DNA of 12,955 bases from Chloroflexota bacterium (lineage in GTDB: Bacteria > Chloroflexota > Anaerolineae > 4572-78 > J111), in NCBI GenBank assembly GCA_003695455.1, contig RFJF01000002.1, forward strand, positions 1-12,955. Direction: 5' to 3'. Shown piece by piece: positions 1 to 6,568 of this stretch (position 1 is its first letter; each line of letters starts with the position of its first letter). The translations under genes and the position numbers were made by a program. The notes beneath the pieces are model-generated. The model was not told where the DNA came from, made no database searches, and saw only the letters and a program-made list of their open reading frames with translations.

Positions 1-312
1 AACGGCAGCGATTCCTTCCCGGCCTGGTCGCCGGACGGCCGCACCATTGTTTTTCACCGCGAACAGGACGGCAACGTAGACCTGTACGCCATGAACCCCG
101 ATGGCAGCAACGTGCGCCGCCTGACTGACGCGCCCGGCCCCGATACCCTGCCGGAATGGACCCCTGCCGGTGAAATCATTTTTCGCAGCGCCCGCAGCGG
201 TAGTTGGGGTATCTGGAAAATGAACGCCGACGGCTCAAATCAGCGCGAAATCATTCCCGATGCCGGCGTAGGCCCCGACTGGTCCTACAGCCGGATGAGC
301 GTTCTGCCGTAG
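1..312 (+). CDS. TolB/PD40-type beta-propeller protein, C-terminal part
   Basis: This is the 3' end of a gene that begins before the window. The frame is open from base 1 and stops with TAG at 310-312, giving 103 residues. It reads as consecutive WD40-like (PD40) blades: a [12 protein letters not shown] strand, then [16 protein letters not shown], then a second PEWTPAG...IIF blade and [15 protein letters not shown]. This alternation of 'WSPDG' strands with 'I/LYxMNxDGSNxRxLT' hairpins is typical of TolB C-terminal propellers and of many extracytoplasmic proteins and protein kinases with propeller tails. The N-terminal domain is not visible, so the actual role cannot be assigned. It may be a surface or periplasm-side binding domain. 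A strong terminator lies 45 bases downstream, so the gene ends its own transcript. Confidence 0.85.
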   Translation, partial: NGSDSFPAWSPDGRTIVFHREQDGNVDLYAMNPDGSNVRRLTDAPGPDTLPEWTPAGEIIFRSARSGSWGIWKMNADGSNQREIIPDAGVGPDWSYSRMSVLP

Positions 313-314
313 TT

Positions 315-341
315 TTGCCGATACAAAAATTTCAGTATAAT
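315..341 (+). promoter_or_regulatory. candidate promoter upstream of mtaB
   Basis: A perfect TATAAT at 336-341 is preceded by TTGCCG at 315-320 with a short 15-base spacer. The predicted start near 348 would place the downstream terminator hairpin within the first ten or so bases of the transcript. The -10 match is good but the -35 and spacing are weak, so this is tentative. Confidence 0.35.
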
Positions 342-357
342 TGAACAGTAGTTTCAC

Positions 358-393
358 AGGCCTCGAAACGTGAATGTGTTTCGGGGTCTTTTT
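358..393 (+). terminator. intrinsic terminator after the propeller gene
   Basis: A 12-bp stem pairs 358-369 with 378-389 and includes two G-U pairs. The loop is 8 bases (370-377) and a T run follows at 389-393. It lies 45 bases after the propeller gene stop codon and 33 bases before the mtaB start. Confidence 0.75.
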
Positions 394-426
394 ATCCGCA
401 TTTTGAATTTGTGAACAGGTCTGTAA

Positions 427-1749
427 ATGCGTATCCGGCTGGATTCAATCGGCTGCCGGCTGAACATCAGCGAAATTGAAGAAATGGCCCGCCACTTTGC
501 CGCCGCCGGGCACCGGATTGTTGGCCCCGGCGATGCGGCCGATTTGGTGGTATTTAACACCTGCGCCGTTACCCACGTGGCCGCCAGAAAATCGCGGCAG
601 GTCATCCGCCAGTTGCGGCGGGCCAACCCCGGCGCGGCGGTGGTGGTTACCGGCTGCTACGCCGAACTTTCGCCGCAGGAAATGGCCGCGCTGGATGTGG
701 ATTTGGTCATTGGCAACACGCAAAAAGACCGGCTACCCCACCTGGTGGCAGACGCCGGCCTGCTGCGCGATTCCGACCCTGTGCCCGCCCCGGACGCGGC
801 CTCGTTTTTGCCCAACGTTTCGCTGGCCGAGGGGGGCAGCCATACCCGCGCTTTTGTGAAGGTGCAGGACGGCTGCGACAACCGCTGCGCCTTTTGCATT
901 GTTACCGTGGCCCGGGGCGCGGGGCGCAGCCGCCTCCTGCCGGACGTGCTGGCCGAAATCAACCGGCTGGCAGCGCAGGGGTACCAGGAAGCGGTACTCA
1001 GCGGGGTACATCTCGGCTCGTACGGGCGTGATTTGGGAGATGCCGCCGGATTGCGGAATCTGGTGCAAACGATTTTGGCCGAAACCGACCTGCCCCGGCT
1101 ACGGCTGTCGTCGCTGGAACCGTGGGATTTGGCCGACGGCTTTTTTGAATTGTGGCAGAATCCGCGCCTGCTGCCGCACCTGCATTTGCCCCTGCAAAGC
1201 GGCTGCGACGAAACCCTGCGGCGGATGGCCCGGCGCACCAGTCAGGCCGAATTTGCCCGGCTGCTGGCCGACGCCCGCGCCGCCATTCCTGACCTGTCTG
1301 TCACCACCGATATCATCATCGGCTTTCCCGGTGAAACTGACGCCGAGTTTGCCGAATCGCTGGCGTTCACCGAGGCGATGGAATTTTCAAAGTTGCATAT
1401 TTTTCGCTACTCCCGCCGCGAGGGGACGGCGGCAGCCAGAATGCGCGGGCAGATTCCCTCAAAAGTGATGCAGGCGCGCAGCCGGCAAATGCACAGCCTC
1501 AACGCCCGGCTGGAAGAAACGTTTCGGCAGAAATTTGTGGGGCGCACCATGCCGGTGCTGTGGGAAAGCCACGAGCCGTACGGTTTTGGCGAACAGTGGA
1601 GCGGGTTGACCGGCAACTACCTGCGGGTCATCACCCAAACATCCCCCAATGCGCAACTTCGCAACCGCGTGCTGCCGGCGCAACTGGTAGACACCGTGCC
1701 CGCCGCACTGGTGGGGCAGGTGACAGGGGTTGCAGGTGAGATGGGGTGA
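427..1749 (+). CDS. mtaB: tRNA (t6A37) C2-methylthiotransferase MtaB
   Basis: This is a radical SAM methylthiotransferase that adds a methylthio group to N6-threonylcarbamoyladenosine at position 37 of ANN-decoding tRNAs (ms2t6A). The 440 residues match the usual family length. The N-terminal MTTase domain carries three cluster cysteines: C10 (SIGCRLN), C46 (FNTCAVTHVAARKSRQ) and C77 (VTGCYAE). The radical SAM domain has the CxxxCxxC cluster at C150, C154 and C157 (DGCDNRCAFC), followed by the subtype motif SGVHLGSYGRDLG at 192-204. A TRAM-like C-terminal segment follows from about residue 375. CRLN at the N-terminus and GVHLGSYG favour MtaB over MiaB or RimO. The ATG at 427 is immediately preceded by an in-frame stop, and an AGGT lies 6 bases upstream. 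It appears monocistronic, since the next gene converges on it. Confidence 0.93.
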   Translation: MRIRLDSIGCRLNISEIEEMARHFAAAGHRIVGPGDAADLVVFNTCAVTHVAARKSRQVIRQLRRANPGAAVVVTGCYAELSPQEMAALDVDLVIGNTQKDRLPHLVADAGLLRDSDPVPAPDAASFLPNVSLAEGGSHTRAFVKVQDGCDNRCAFCIVTVARGAGRSRLLPDVLAEINRLAAQGYQEAVLSGVHLGSYGRDLGDAAGLRNLVQTILAETDLPRLRLSSLEPWDLADGFFELWQNPRLLPHLHLPLQSGCDETLRRMARRTSQAEFARLLADARAAIPDLSVTTDIIIGFPGETDAEFAESLAFTEAMEFSKLHIFRYSRREGTAAARMRGQIPSKVMQARSRQMHSLNARLEETFRQKFVGRTMPVLWESHEPYGFGEQWSGLTGNYLRVITQTSPNAQLRNRVLPAQLVDTVPAALVGQVTGVAGEMG

Positions 1750-1842
1750 CGGGGTGCGGAGGGTTAATTTGCTGTCTGCTGTTTACCGCATTTTCAGAGA
1801 AAACGCTTTGGCTCTTTTGGGATTCAGAGGGTTGACACGTTG

Positions 1843-1891
1843 AAAACGTAAAACGTAATGCGTAATTTTACGTTTTACGCATTACGTTTTA
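1843..1891. repeat. heptamer-repeat hairpin between convergent genes
   Basis: Seven consecutive 7-base units run AAAACGT, AAAACGT, AATGCGT, AATTTTA, CGTTTTA, CGCATTA, CGTTTTA. The later units are reverse complements of the earlier ones. As a result 1849-1865 pairs perfectly with 1875-1891, a 17-bp stem with a 9-base loop. It sits between mtaB (+) and the ABC gene (-), which have no other clear terminator, so it could end transcription in both directions. Confidence 0.7.
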
Positions 1892-1947
1892 TAGAATTGC
1901 AACGTTACCCCCTCAAATCCGGTTAAACCGATGCTTTTTAAACAGAC

Positions 1948-3771
1948 TTACGCTGCCGTCGCCGTTTCAAACACGCGATCCACATCCTGCTGGGCTTCGC
2001 GGTGGAACTGGCGCGTGTACAGCGAGTGGTAGTGACCCCGCCGGGCAATCAACTGCTCGTGCGTGCCCTGTTCCTTGATGCGCCCCTCCTCGATGACCAG
2101 AATCCGGTCGGCGCGTTTGATGGTACTCAGCCGGTGTGCAATCACAAAACTGGTGCGTCCTTCCAGCATTGTTTCCATTCCCTGCTGAATCAGCGCCTCG
2201 GTTAGCGTGTCTACTGAGCTGGTGGCCTCGTCCATGATGAAGATGTCTGGCTGGGCCAGCACCGCGCGTGCCAGGCTGATGAGCTGCTTCTGCCCGGTTG
2301 AGAGCAGGTTGCCACCCTCGCCCACTTCTTCATCGTAGCCGTTTGGCATTTCAATGATGAATTCGTGGGCGTGTGCCAGTTTGGCCGCTTCTTCAACCTC
2401 TGCGTCGGTGGCGTCCAGCCGCCCGTAGCGAATGTTCTCGCGGATGGAGCCGGAAAACAGGTGCGGCGTTTGCAACACAATCCCCAACCGCGACTGGATA
2501 CTGCTCAACGTGAAGCCGGTGTAGTCGGCCTGCCCAAACCAAATCCGGCCGGATTGCGGTTCGTAGAAGCGACAGATCAGGTTGACGATGGTGCTTTTGC
2601 CGCCGCCCGTTGGCCCCACCAGCGCAATGGTTTGGCCCTGTTTAACGGTCAGGCTGAAATCGGTCAGCACCGGCTTGGCTTCTTCGTAGTAAAAATCTAC
2701 GTGGTCAAAAGTGATGTCGGTTTTCAGGCTTTCTGCATCTGTTGCGCCGGGCCGGTTGACAATTTCCGGTTCGGCGTCAATCAGCGAGAAAACCCGCTCT
2801 GCCGAGGCCACCGAGTTTTGCATTTCGGCGTACACCCGCGCCAGTTCGTTGATGGGGAACAGCATAAAAACCAGGTACGAAATGAACGCCTGCAAACTGC
2901 CGATGCTCATGCTGCCAATCTGAATCTGGTAGCCGCCGTACCATACAATGGCGGCCAGGGCCACAGCGCCCACAAGCTGCACCACCGGCAAGAACAGCGC
3001 GCTCAGCCACGCGGCGCGGTAACTGGCCCGGTACAGATTGGTGGCCATGCCGTCAAACTCTTCCAGATTTTTCTCCTCGCGGGTCAGCGCCTTGACCACC
3101 CGCACACCGGTGATGTTTTCGTTGTACACGCCGGTCAGCTTTGAGTTGAGCTTGCGCGCGCGCCGGAACTCGATCAGAATGTACCGTTTGAACAGCGAGG
3201 CGATGACCACCAGCATGGGCATAACCAGCACCATCACCAGCGCCAGCTTCCAGTTGATGACCAGCATAAACGCCAGCGAGGTGGTCAGGTTGAGCACCGC
3301 CCAGGTAATGTCGAGCGCGCCCCAGGTGATGAGGTCCGCAATGCGGCTGGCATCGGAGGTGACGCGCGACATTATCCAGCCCACGGGCGTTTTGCCGTAG
3401 TACCCCAGCGACAAATCCTGTAGATGGTTGAACATCTTTTTGCGCAGATCGTACTGGATACGCTGGCCCAAAATGCCGCACAGGTAGATAAAGCCGAACA
3501 CGGCGGCGGCCTGAACCAGCACCATGGCGGCGTACACGGTTACAAGCTGCGTGAGCCGCGCCACATCGCCGGGGATGATTCCCTCATCAATGATGAGTTT
3601 GCTGATGTAGGTAAACACGGAGTCCTGCAAACTGACCAGCGCCACCAGCGAGATAAAACCAACCACCCAGGCCCAATATTGCGGCCAGGCTTGTTGGGCA
3701 ATCCGCTTGATGGTTTTGCCGTTGAATTGAGTTGTGAATTCTTCTTCTTCAAAATAGATGTCGTGGGACAT
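1948..3771 (-). CDS. ABC exporter half-transporter, consensus-ATPase subunit
   Basis: This is a type I (exporter) ABC half-transporter with a transmembrane domain fused to a nucleotide-binding domain, 607 residues. About six membrane segments are apparent near residues 32-58, 78-98, 153-172, 175-195, 258-280 and 290-310. The ATPase domain has Walker A GPTGGGKST (386-394), Q-loop Q434, a degenerate signature LSTGQ (490-494), Walker B FIMDE with catalytic glutamate E515, and H-loop H546. The nearest known organisation is the heterodimeric drug exporters of the BmrC/BmrD (YheI/YheH) and TM287/TM288 type; this would be the subunit with the intact catalytic glutamate. I chose ATG at 3771 because GGAGAG stands 5 bases upstream; the GTG at 3783 lies inside that Shine-Dalgarno region. 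It follows its partner gene by 75 bases. The substrate is unknown. Confidence 0.9.
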   Translation of the reverse strand: MSHDIYFEEEEFTTQFNGKTIKRIAQQAWPQYWAWVVGFISLVALVSLQDSVFTYISKLIIDEGIIPGDVARLTQLVTVYAAMVLVQAAAVFGFIYLCGILGQRIQYDLRKKMFNHLQDLSLGYYGKTPVGWIMSRVTSDASRIADLITWGALDITWAVLNLTTSLAFMLVINWKLALVMVLVMPMLVVIASLFKRYILIEFRRARKLNSKLTGVYNENITGVRVVKALTREEKNLEEFDGMATNLYRASYRAAWLSALFLPVVQLVGAVALAAIVWYGGYQIQIGSMSIGSLQAFISYLVFMLFPINELARVYAEMQNSVASAERVFSLIDAEPEIVNRPGATDAESLKTDITFDHVDFYYEEAKPVLTDFSLTVKQGQTIALVGPTGGGKSTIVNLICRFYEPQSGRIWFGQADYTGFTLSSIQSRLGIVLQTPHLFSGSIRENIRYGRLDATDAEVEEAAKLAHAHEFIIEMPNGYDEEVGEGGNLLSTGQKQLISLARAVLAQPDIFIMDEATSSVDTLTEALIQQGMETMLEGRTSFVIAHRLSTIKRADRILVIEEGRIKEQGTHEQLIARRGHYHSLYTRQFHREAQQDVDRVFETATAA

Positions 3772-3846
3772 GAGTCTCTCCACTGTTTGAGGCGCAGGGC
3801 GCGGCGCTGTCTGCGCCGATCACCCTGCGCCGGTCACACATGTTGA

Positions 3847-5721
3847 TTATGCCGGCGTTTTACCGGCCTTCCACACCGGCGCGTTTTGCTGGCCGGTGCT
3901 GTTTCCGTTTTTTCCATTTTTCCCGCCAACGGTTGGCACATCATCTTCTACCCGCGATTGCAGGTTGTAGATTTTGCGGTAGATGCCCTCTTGCAGCATC
4001 AAATCCCGGTGCGTGCCGTGCTGGATGATTCGGCCCTTGTCCATCACCAGAATGATGTCGGCGCGCATGACCGTCTGGATACGGTGGGCAATGATGAACG
4101 TGGTCCGGCCCGACCGCAGCGTTTCAAGTGCAGCGTGAATCTGGGCCTCGGTTTCCGTGTCCACCGCCGACACCGCGTCGTCAAAAATCAGAATGCGCGG
4201 GTCTTTGAGTAACGTCCGGGCAATGGTCAGTCGCTGCTTCTGCCCGCCGGAGAGCGTCACGCCTTTTTCACCCACCAGCGTGTCGTAGCCGTCGGGGAAG
4301 GTCATGATTACATCGTGAATGGCAGCGGCGCGAGCCACGGCCTCAATTTCCTCGTCGCTCACCGGGCGATGCACGCCGTAGGCAATGTTTTCGCGGATAG
4401 TGCGCGAAAAGAGAAACGGTTCCTGCTCCACAATGCCAATCTGCTGCCGCAGCGCATGCCGGGCGTAGTCGCGCAACTCCGCGCCGTCCAGCAAAATGCT
4501 GCCACTGTACCCGTAAAAACGGGCCAGCAGATTGATGAGGCTGCTTTTGCCGGAGCCGGTTGGCCCCAGCAGAGCCACGGTCTGGCCGGGCTGCACCTCA
4601 AAATTGATGTCTTGCAGCACCGGCGTGTCTTTCTCGTACTCAAAGCCAACCTGCTCAAAGCGGATGTGGCCGCGGATGGGCCGGTTGATTTGCCCGCCGT
4701 CGTCGCCCATTCGCTCCCGGTCCTGCGACAGAATTTCGCCAACGCGCTTGTAGCTGACCAGACTCATCGAGGTTTGCACAATCAGCCGCCCCAGGTTTTG
4801 CATAGGCCAGATAATCCAGATAACCAGCCCGGATACTGCCAGATACGTGCCAATGGTAATTTCGCCGTTGATGGTCATCAGCGCGCCGATGAAAAAGACA
4901 AACAACATCTGCGCGCCGGAAATTGTCTCGACCACCGGCCAGTAAAAACTGTGCAGTTTGAGCAGGTGCTTGCCCCGTTTGTACTGCTCCTGATTATTTT
5001 CCTCAAATTTGCCAATTTCGTACGGCTGGCGGGCAAACGCTTTGACTACCCGCACGCCGCTCAGATTTTCCTGCAAAACGGTTGAAAGCCGGCCTTCCTG
5101 CTCCTGGTGCAGTTCGTACGCGGCGTGAATTTTGCGGAAGAACAAAATCGAAATGGTGACCACTACCGGCATCGAAATAACCGACAGCAGCCCCAACTTC
5201 ACATTCAGCGAGAGCAGGGCAATCAGGTTGACGGTAAACAGCAGGGCAATGCGCCCCACGCCAATGGCCTGATCGGAGAAAAAGCGGCGGATGGTGTCCA
5301 CGTCTGAACTGCAACGCTGCACCAGTTCGCCGGTTTGGGCGCGGTCGTGGTAGCTGAACGACAACCGCTGCAAGTGGTCAAACAGGTAGTTACGCAGCCG
5401 CAAAATCGCTCCCTCGGACGAACGGGCGGCCAGCCGCCCGCTGAAAAAGGTGAACGTGCCCTGAATCAGGGCCAGCCCCACAAACCCCAGCGCAAACAGG
5501 TACAGCGGCGTGGCGTTGGTCTGTTCTACCAGCACATCATCAACAAACTGTTGCAGCAGCAGGTAGGTGAGCGAGCGCGCGCCGGTAGCCACGGCCAAAC
5601 TGGCAATGGCCGCCAGATAAATCCAGCGGAAACCGGCCAGCATGCGCCACAGCCCCACCAGTCTGTTTTTGGATAGCGCCGCTGTTAAATCCAGCGGCGG
5701 ATAAAATTTTGAATGTTGCAT
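3847..5721 (-). CDS. ABC exporter half-transporter, degenerate-site subunit
   Basis: This is the partner half-transporter, 624 residues, with the same plan: about six membrane segments within residues 33-310, then an ATPase domain. Motifs are Y362 (A-loop), Walker A GPTGSGKSS (386-394), Q433, the canonical signature LSGGQ (490-494), Walker B LIFDD (511-515) and H546. The residue after the Walker B aspartate is D515, not glutamate, so its own ATP site should hydrolyse poorly. The neighbouring subunit has the glutamate but an altered signature, which predicts one degenerate and one consensus site in a heterodimer. The last 35 residues form a Gly/Asn-rich tail. The ATG at 5721 has AAGGA 7 bases upstream. 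A longer GTG start at 5796 would add 25 basic residues with poor ribosome-site spacing, so I rejected it. Confidence 0.9.
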   Translation of the reverse strand: MQHSKFYPPLDLTAALSKNRLVGLWRMLAGFRWIYLAAIASLAVATGARSLTYLLLQQFVDDVLVEQTNATPLYLFALGFVGLALIQGTFTFFSGRLAARSSEGAILRLRNYLFDHLQRLSFSYHDRAQTGELVQRCSSDVDTIRRFFSDQAIGVGRIALLFTVNLIALLSLNVKLGLLSVISMPVVVTISILFFRKIHAAYELHQEQEGRLSTVLQENLSGVRVVKAFARQPYEIGKFEENNQEQYKRGKHLLKLHSFYWPVVETISGAQMLFVFFIGALMTINGEITIGTYLAVSGLVIWIIWPMQNLGRLIVQTSMSLVSYKRVGEILSQDRERMGDDGGQINRPIRGHIRFEQVGFEYEKDTPVLQDINFEVQPGQTVALLGPTGSGKSSLINLLARFYGYSGSILLDGAELRDYARHALRQQIGIVEQEPFLFSRTIRENIAYGVHRPVSDEEIEAVARAAAIHDVIMTFPDGYDTLVGEKGVTLSGGQKQRLTIARTLLKDPRILIFDDAVSAVDTETEAQIHAALETLRSGRTTFIIAHRIQTVMRADIILVMDKGRIIQHGTHRDLMLQEGIYRKIYNLQSRVEDDVPTVGGKNGKNGNSTGQQNAPVWKAGKTPA

Positions 5722-5805
5722 TGCAAATTCCTTGCGGTAATCATTAAACTGCAACGTACGGCGCGGTTGTGGTTCAGCCCGCAAACCGCGCCGCACGCTC
5801 TCCCA

Positions 5806-6033
5806 CTACGTGTCTGCCGGTGCAGTTTTGGGGGTGGCAGAACTGCCGTAGCCCTCTAAGCGATGCCCCCACTGCTGCAGCCGGCGGCCCAACCGGCGGC
5901 TGGCTTTTCGGTGCCAGTGCCGGCCGGGTTTCTGATTTTCAACCAGCCGGACGAGCCGGTGGCGTTCCAGTTCTAACAGCCGGTCCCGGTGCTGTTCCTG
6001 CGAGACCCAATAGTTTACTTCCGGCGAAAACAT
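5806..6033 (-). CDS. 75-aa basic hypothetical protein leading the ABC operon
   Basis: I do not recognise a named family with certainty. The protein is short, strongly basic and rich in Arg, His and Trp, with no membrane segment or signal peptide. It starts MFSPEVNYWVSQEQHRDRLL, continues as an apparently helical RLLELERHRLVRLVE stretch, then has a basic RRLGRRLQQWGHRLEGYG segment. My recollection is that short proteins of this layout recur in Chloroflexota, but I cannot verify that here. Evidence that it is real: AGGAG sits 9 bases before the ATG at 6033, a promoter with perfect TTGACA lies just upstream, and it precedes the ABC pair on the same strand with an 84-base gap, which suggests co-transcription. 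Its function is unknown; nucleic-acid or membrane-surface binding is conceivable from charge alone. Confidence 0.6.
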   Translation of the reverse strand: MFSPEVNYWVSQEQHRDRLLELERHRLVRLVENQKPGRHWHRKASRRLGRRLQQWGHRLEGYGSSATPKTAPADT

Positions 6034-6067
6034 GGTGATTCACTCCTGAAAAATTATCGGCCAATAC

Positions 6068-6096
6068 TTTGTAGACAGCGTGAGTACAATTGTCAA
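6068..6096 (-). promoter_or_regulatory. promoter of the small-protein/ABC exporter unit
   Basis: On the minus strand a perfect -35 TTGACA (6096-6091) is followed by a 17-base spacer and a -10 TACAAA (6073-6068). Transcription would begin near 6061, giving a leader of about 28 bases that carries the AGGAG ribosome site of the 75-aa gene. Confidence 0.55.
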
Positions 6097-6164
6097 CACC
6101 TGATTTTGCCATGAAACATCCTCCCATTTTTAATACGATTTACACGCTGGTTTGTTGTTCTCCC

Positions 6165-6199
6165 AAAAGAAAAAGCCGCAGATTTGGATTCTGCGGCTT
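6165..6199 (-). terminator. distal tandem terminator, minus strand
   Basis: A 10-bp perfect stem pairs 6199-6190 with 6182-6173, with a 7-base loop. On the minus strand it is followed by a U-rich tract (6174-6165). Its stem core AGCCGCAGA/TCTGCGGCT is the same as that of the terminator at 6264-6240. A small CCCCG/CGGGG hairpin (6214-6226) lies between the two. Confidence 0.75.
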
Positions 6200-6230
6200 G
6201 TATTTGATAGCTGCCCCGTACCGGGGTTGC

Positions 6231-6264
6231 AAATAAAAAAGCCGCAGAAGCGTGGTCTGCGGCT
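6231..6264 (-). terminator. proximal tandem terminator, minus strand
   Basis: A 9-bp perfect stem pairs 6264-6256 with 6248-6240, with a 7-base loop. On the minus strand it is followed directly by TTTTTTATTT (6240-6231). It lies about 20 bases after the stop of the 38-codon ORF. The opposite strand has no T run, so it acts on minus-strand transcripts. Confidence 0.8.
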
Positions 6265-6284
6265 CTAAATTCGTTACCTGAAAA

Positions 6285-6401
6285 TTAGAACGAACGTTCG
6301 AGGCATGCAGACGCACCACGATTCGGCACGCGAACACCATCGCCAAAATCAGCGAGCAAGACAAAAATCCGTGCGGTAGGCATCAGTTTCTTATATTGCA
6401 T
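6285..6401 (-). CDS. 38-aa small ORF (leader peptide or small protein)
   Basis: The ORF has 39 codons including TAA. It begins MQYKKLMPTARIFVLLADFG and ends PNRGASACLERSF. I do not recognise it. Its support comes from signals rather than similarity: AAAGGAG (6417-6411) lies 9 bases before the ATG, a near-consensus promoter sits just upstream, and two terminators with the same stem follow the stop codon. The peptide is basic at the N-terminus with a short hydrophobic IFVLLA patch, too short for a membrane helix, and one cysteine (C33). The next genes on this strand are the 75-aa protein and the drug-exporter-like ABC pair, so it could be an attenuator leader peptide. It could equally be an independent small protein, or the transcript may act as RNA. 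Confidence 0.5.
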   Translation of the reverse strand: MQYKKLMPTARIFVLLADFGDGVRVPNRGASACLERSF

Positions 6402-6435
6402 ATGTCTGCACTCCTTTCGTTAAATTTGTCCACCC

Positions 6436-6465
6436 AGCATATCACAAGAGTTAAATTTCTGTCAA
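6436..6465 (-). promoter_or_regulatory. strong promoter of the 38-aa ORF unit
   Basis: On the minus strand a perfect TTGACA (6465-6460) is followed by an 18-base spacer and TATGCT (6441-6436), preceded by TG as an extended -10. The predicted start near 6429 leaves a 28-base leader that contains AAAGGAG. This is the best promoter match in the window. Confidence 0.7.
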
Positions 6466-6522
6466 CCCTTCCCAAATTTTTTTAAGGTTGGCAAAAATAT
6501 TGGATAAATGGCGTAAAACGGC

Positions 6523-6568
6523 AAAAAAAATCAGGTTGAGTGGCGAAAAGTGGTAAATTTACGCCTGA
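6523..6568 (-). terminator. possible terminator after saccharopine dehydrogenase gene
   Basis: On the minus strand TCAGG (6568-6564, the last codons of the gene) can pair with CCTGA (6535-6531), which is followed by eight T (6530-6523). A weak inner helix may extend the stem. The pairing is short and interrupted, so the call rests mainly on the T run. Confidence 0.3.

Noticed and set aside
6213..6227. CCCCG/CGGGG hairpin taken as a third terminator
   Set aside because: There is no U tract on either side; it is noted only as a structure between the two terminators.
6140..6364. 74-codon minus-strand frame from a TTG, with two similar segments (LLRLFYLQ and NLRLFLLG)
   Set aside because: The internal similarity comes only from translating the two terminators with the same stem; it lies out of frame with the 38-codon ORF and has no ribosome site.
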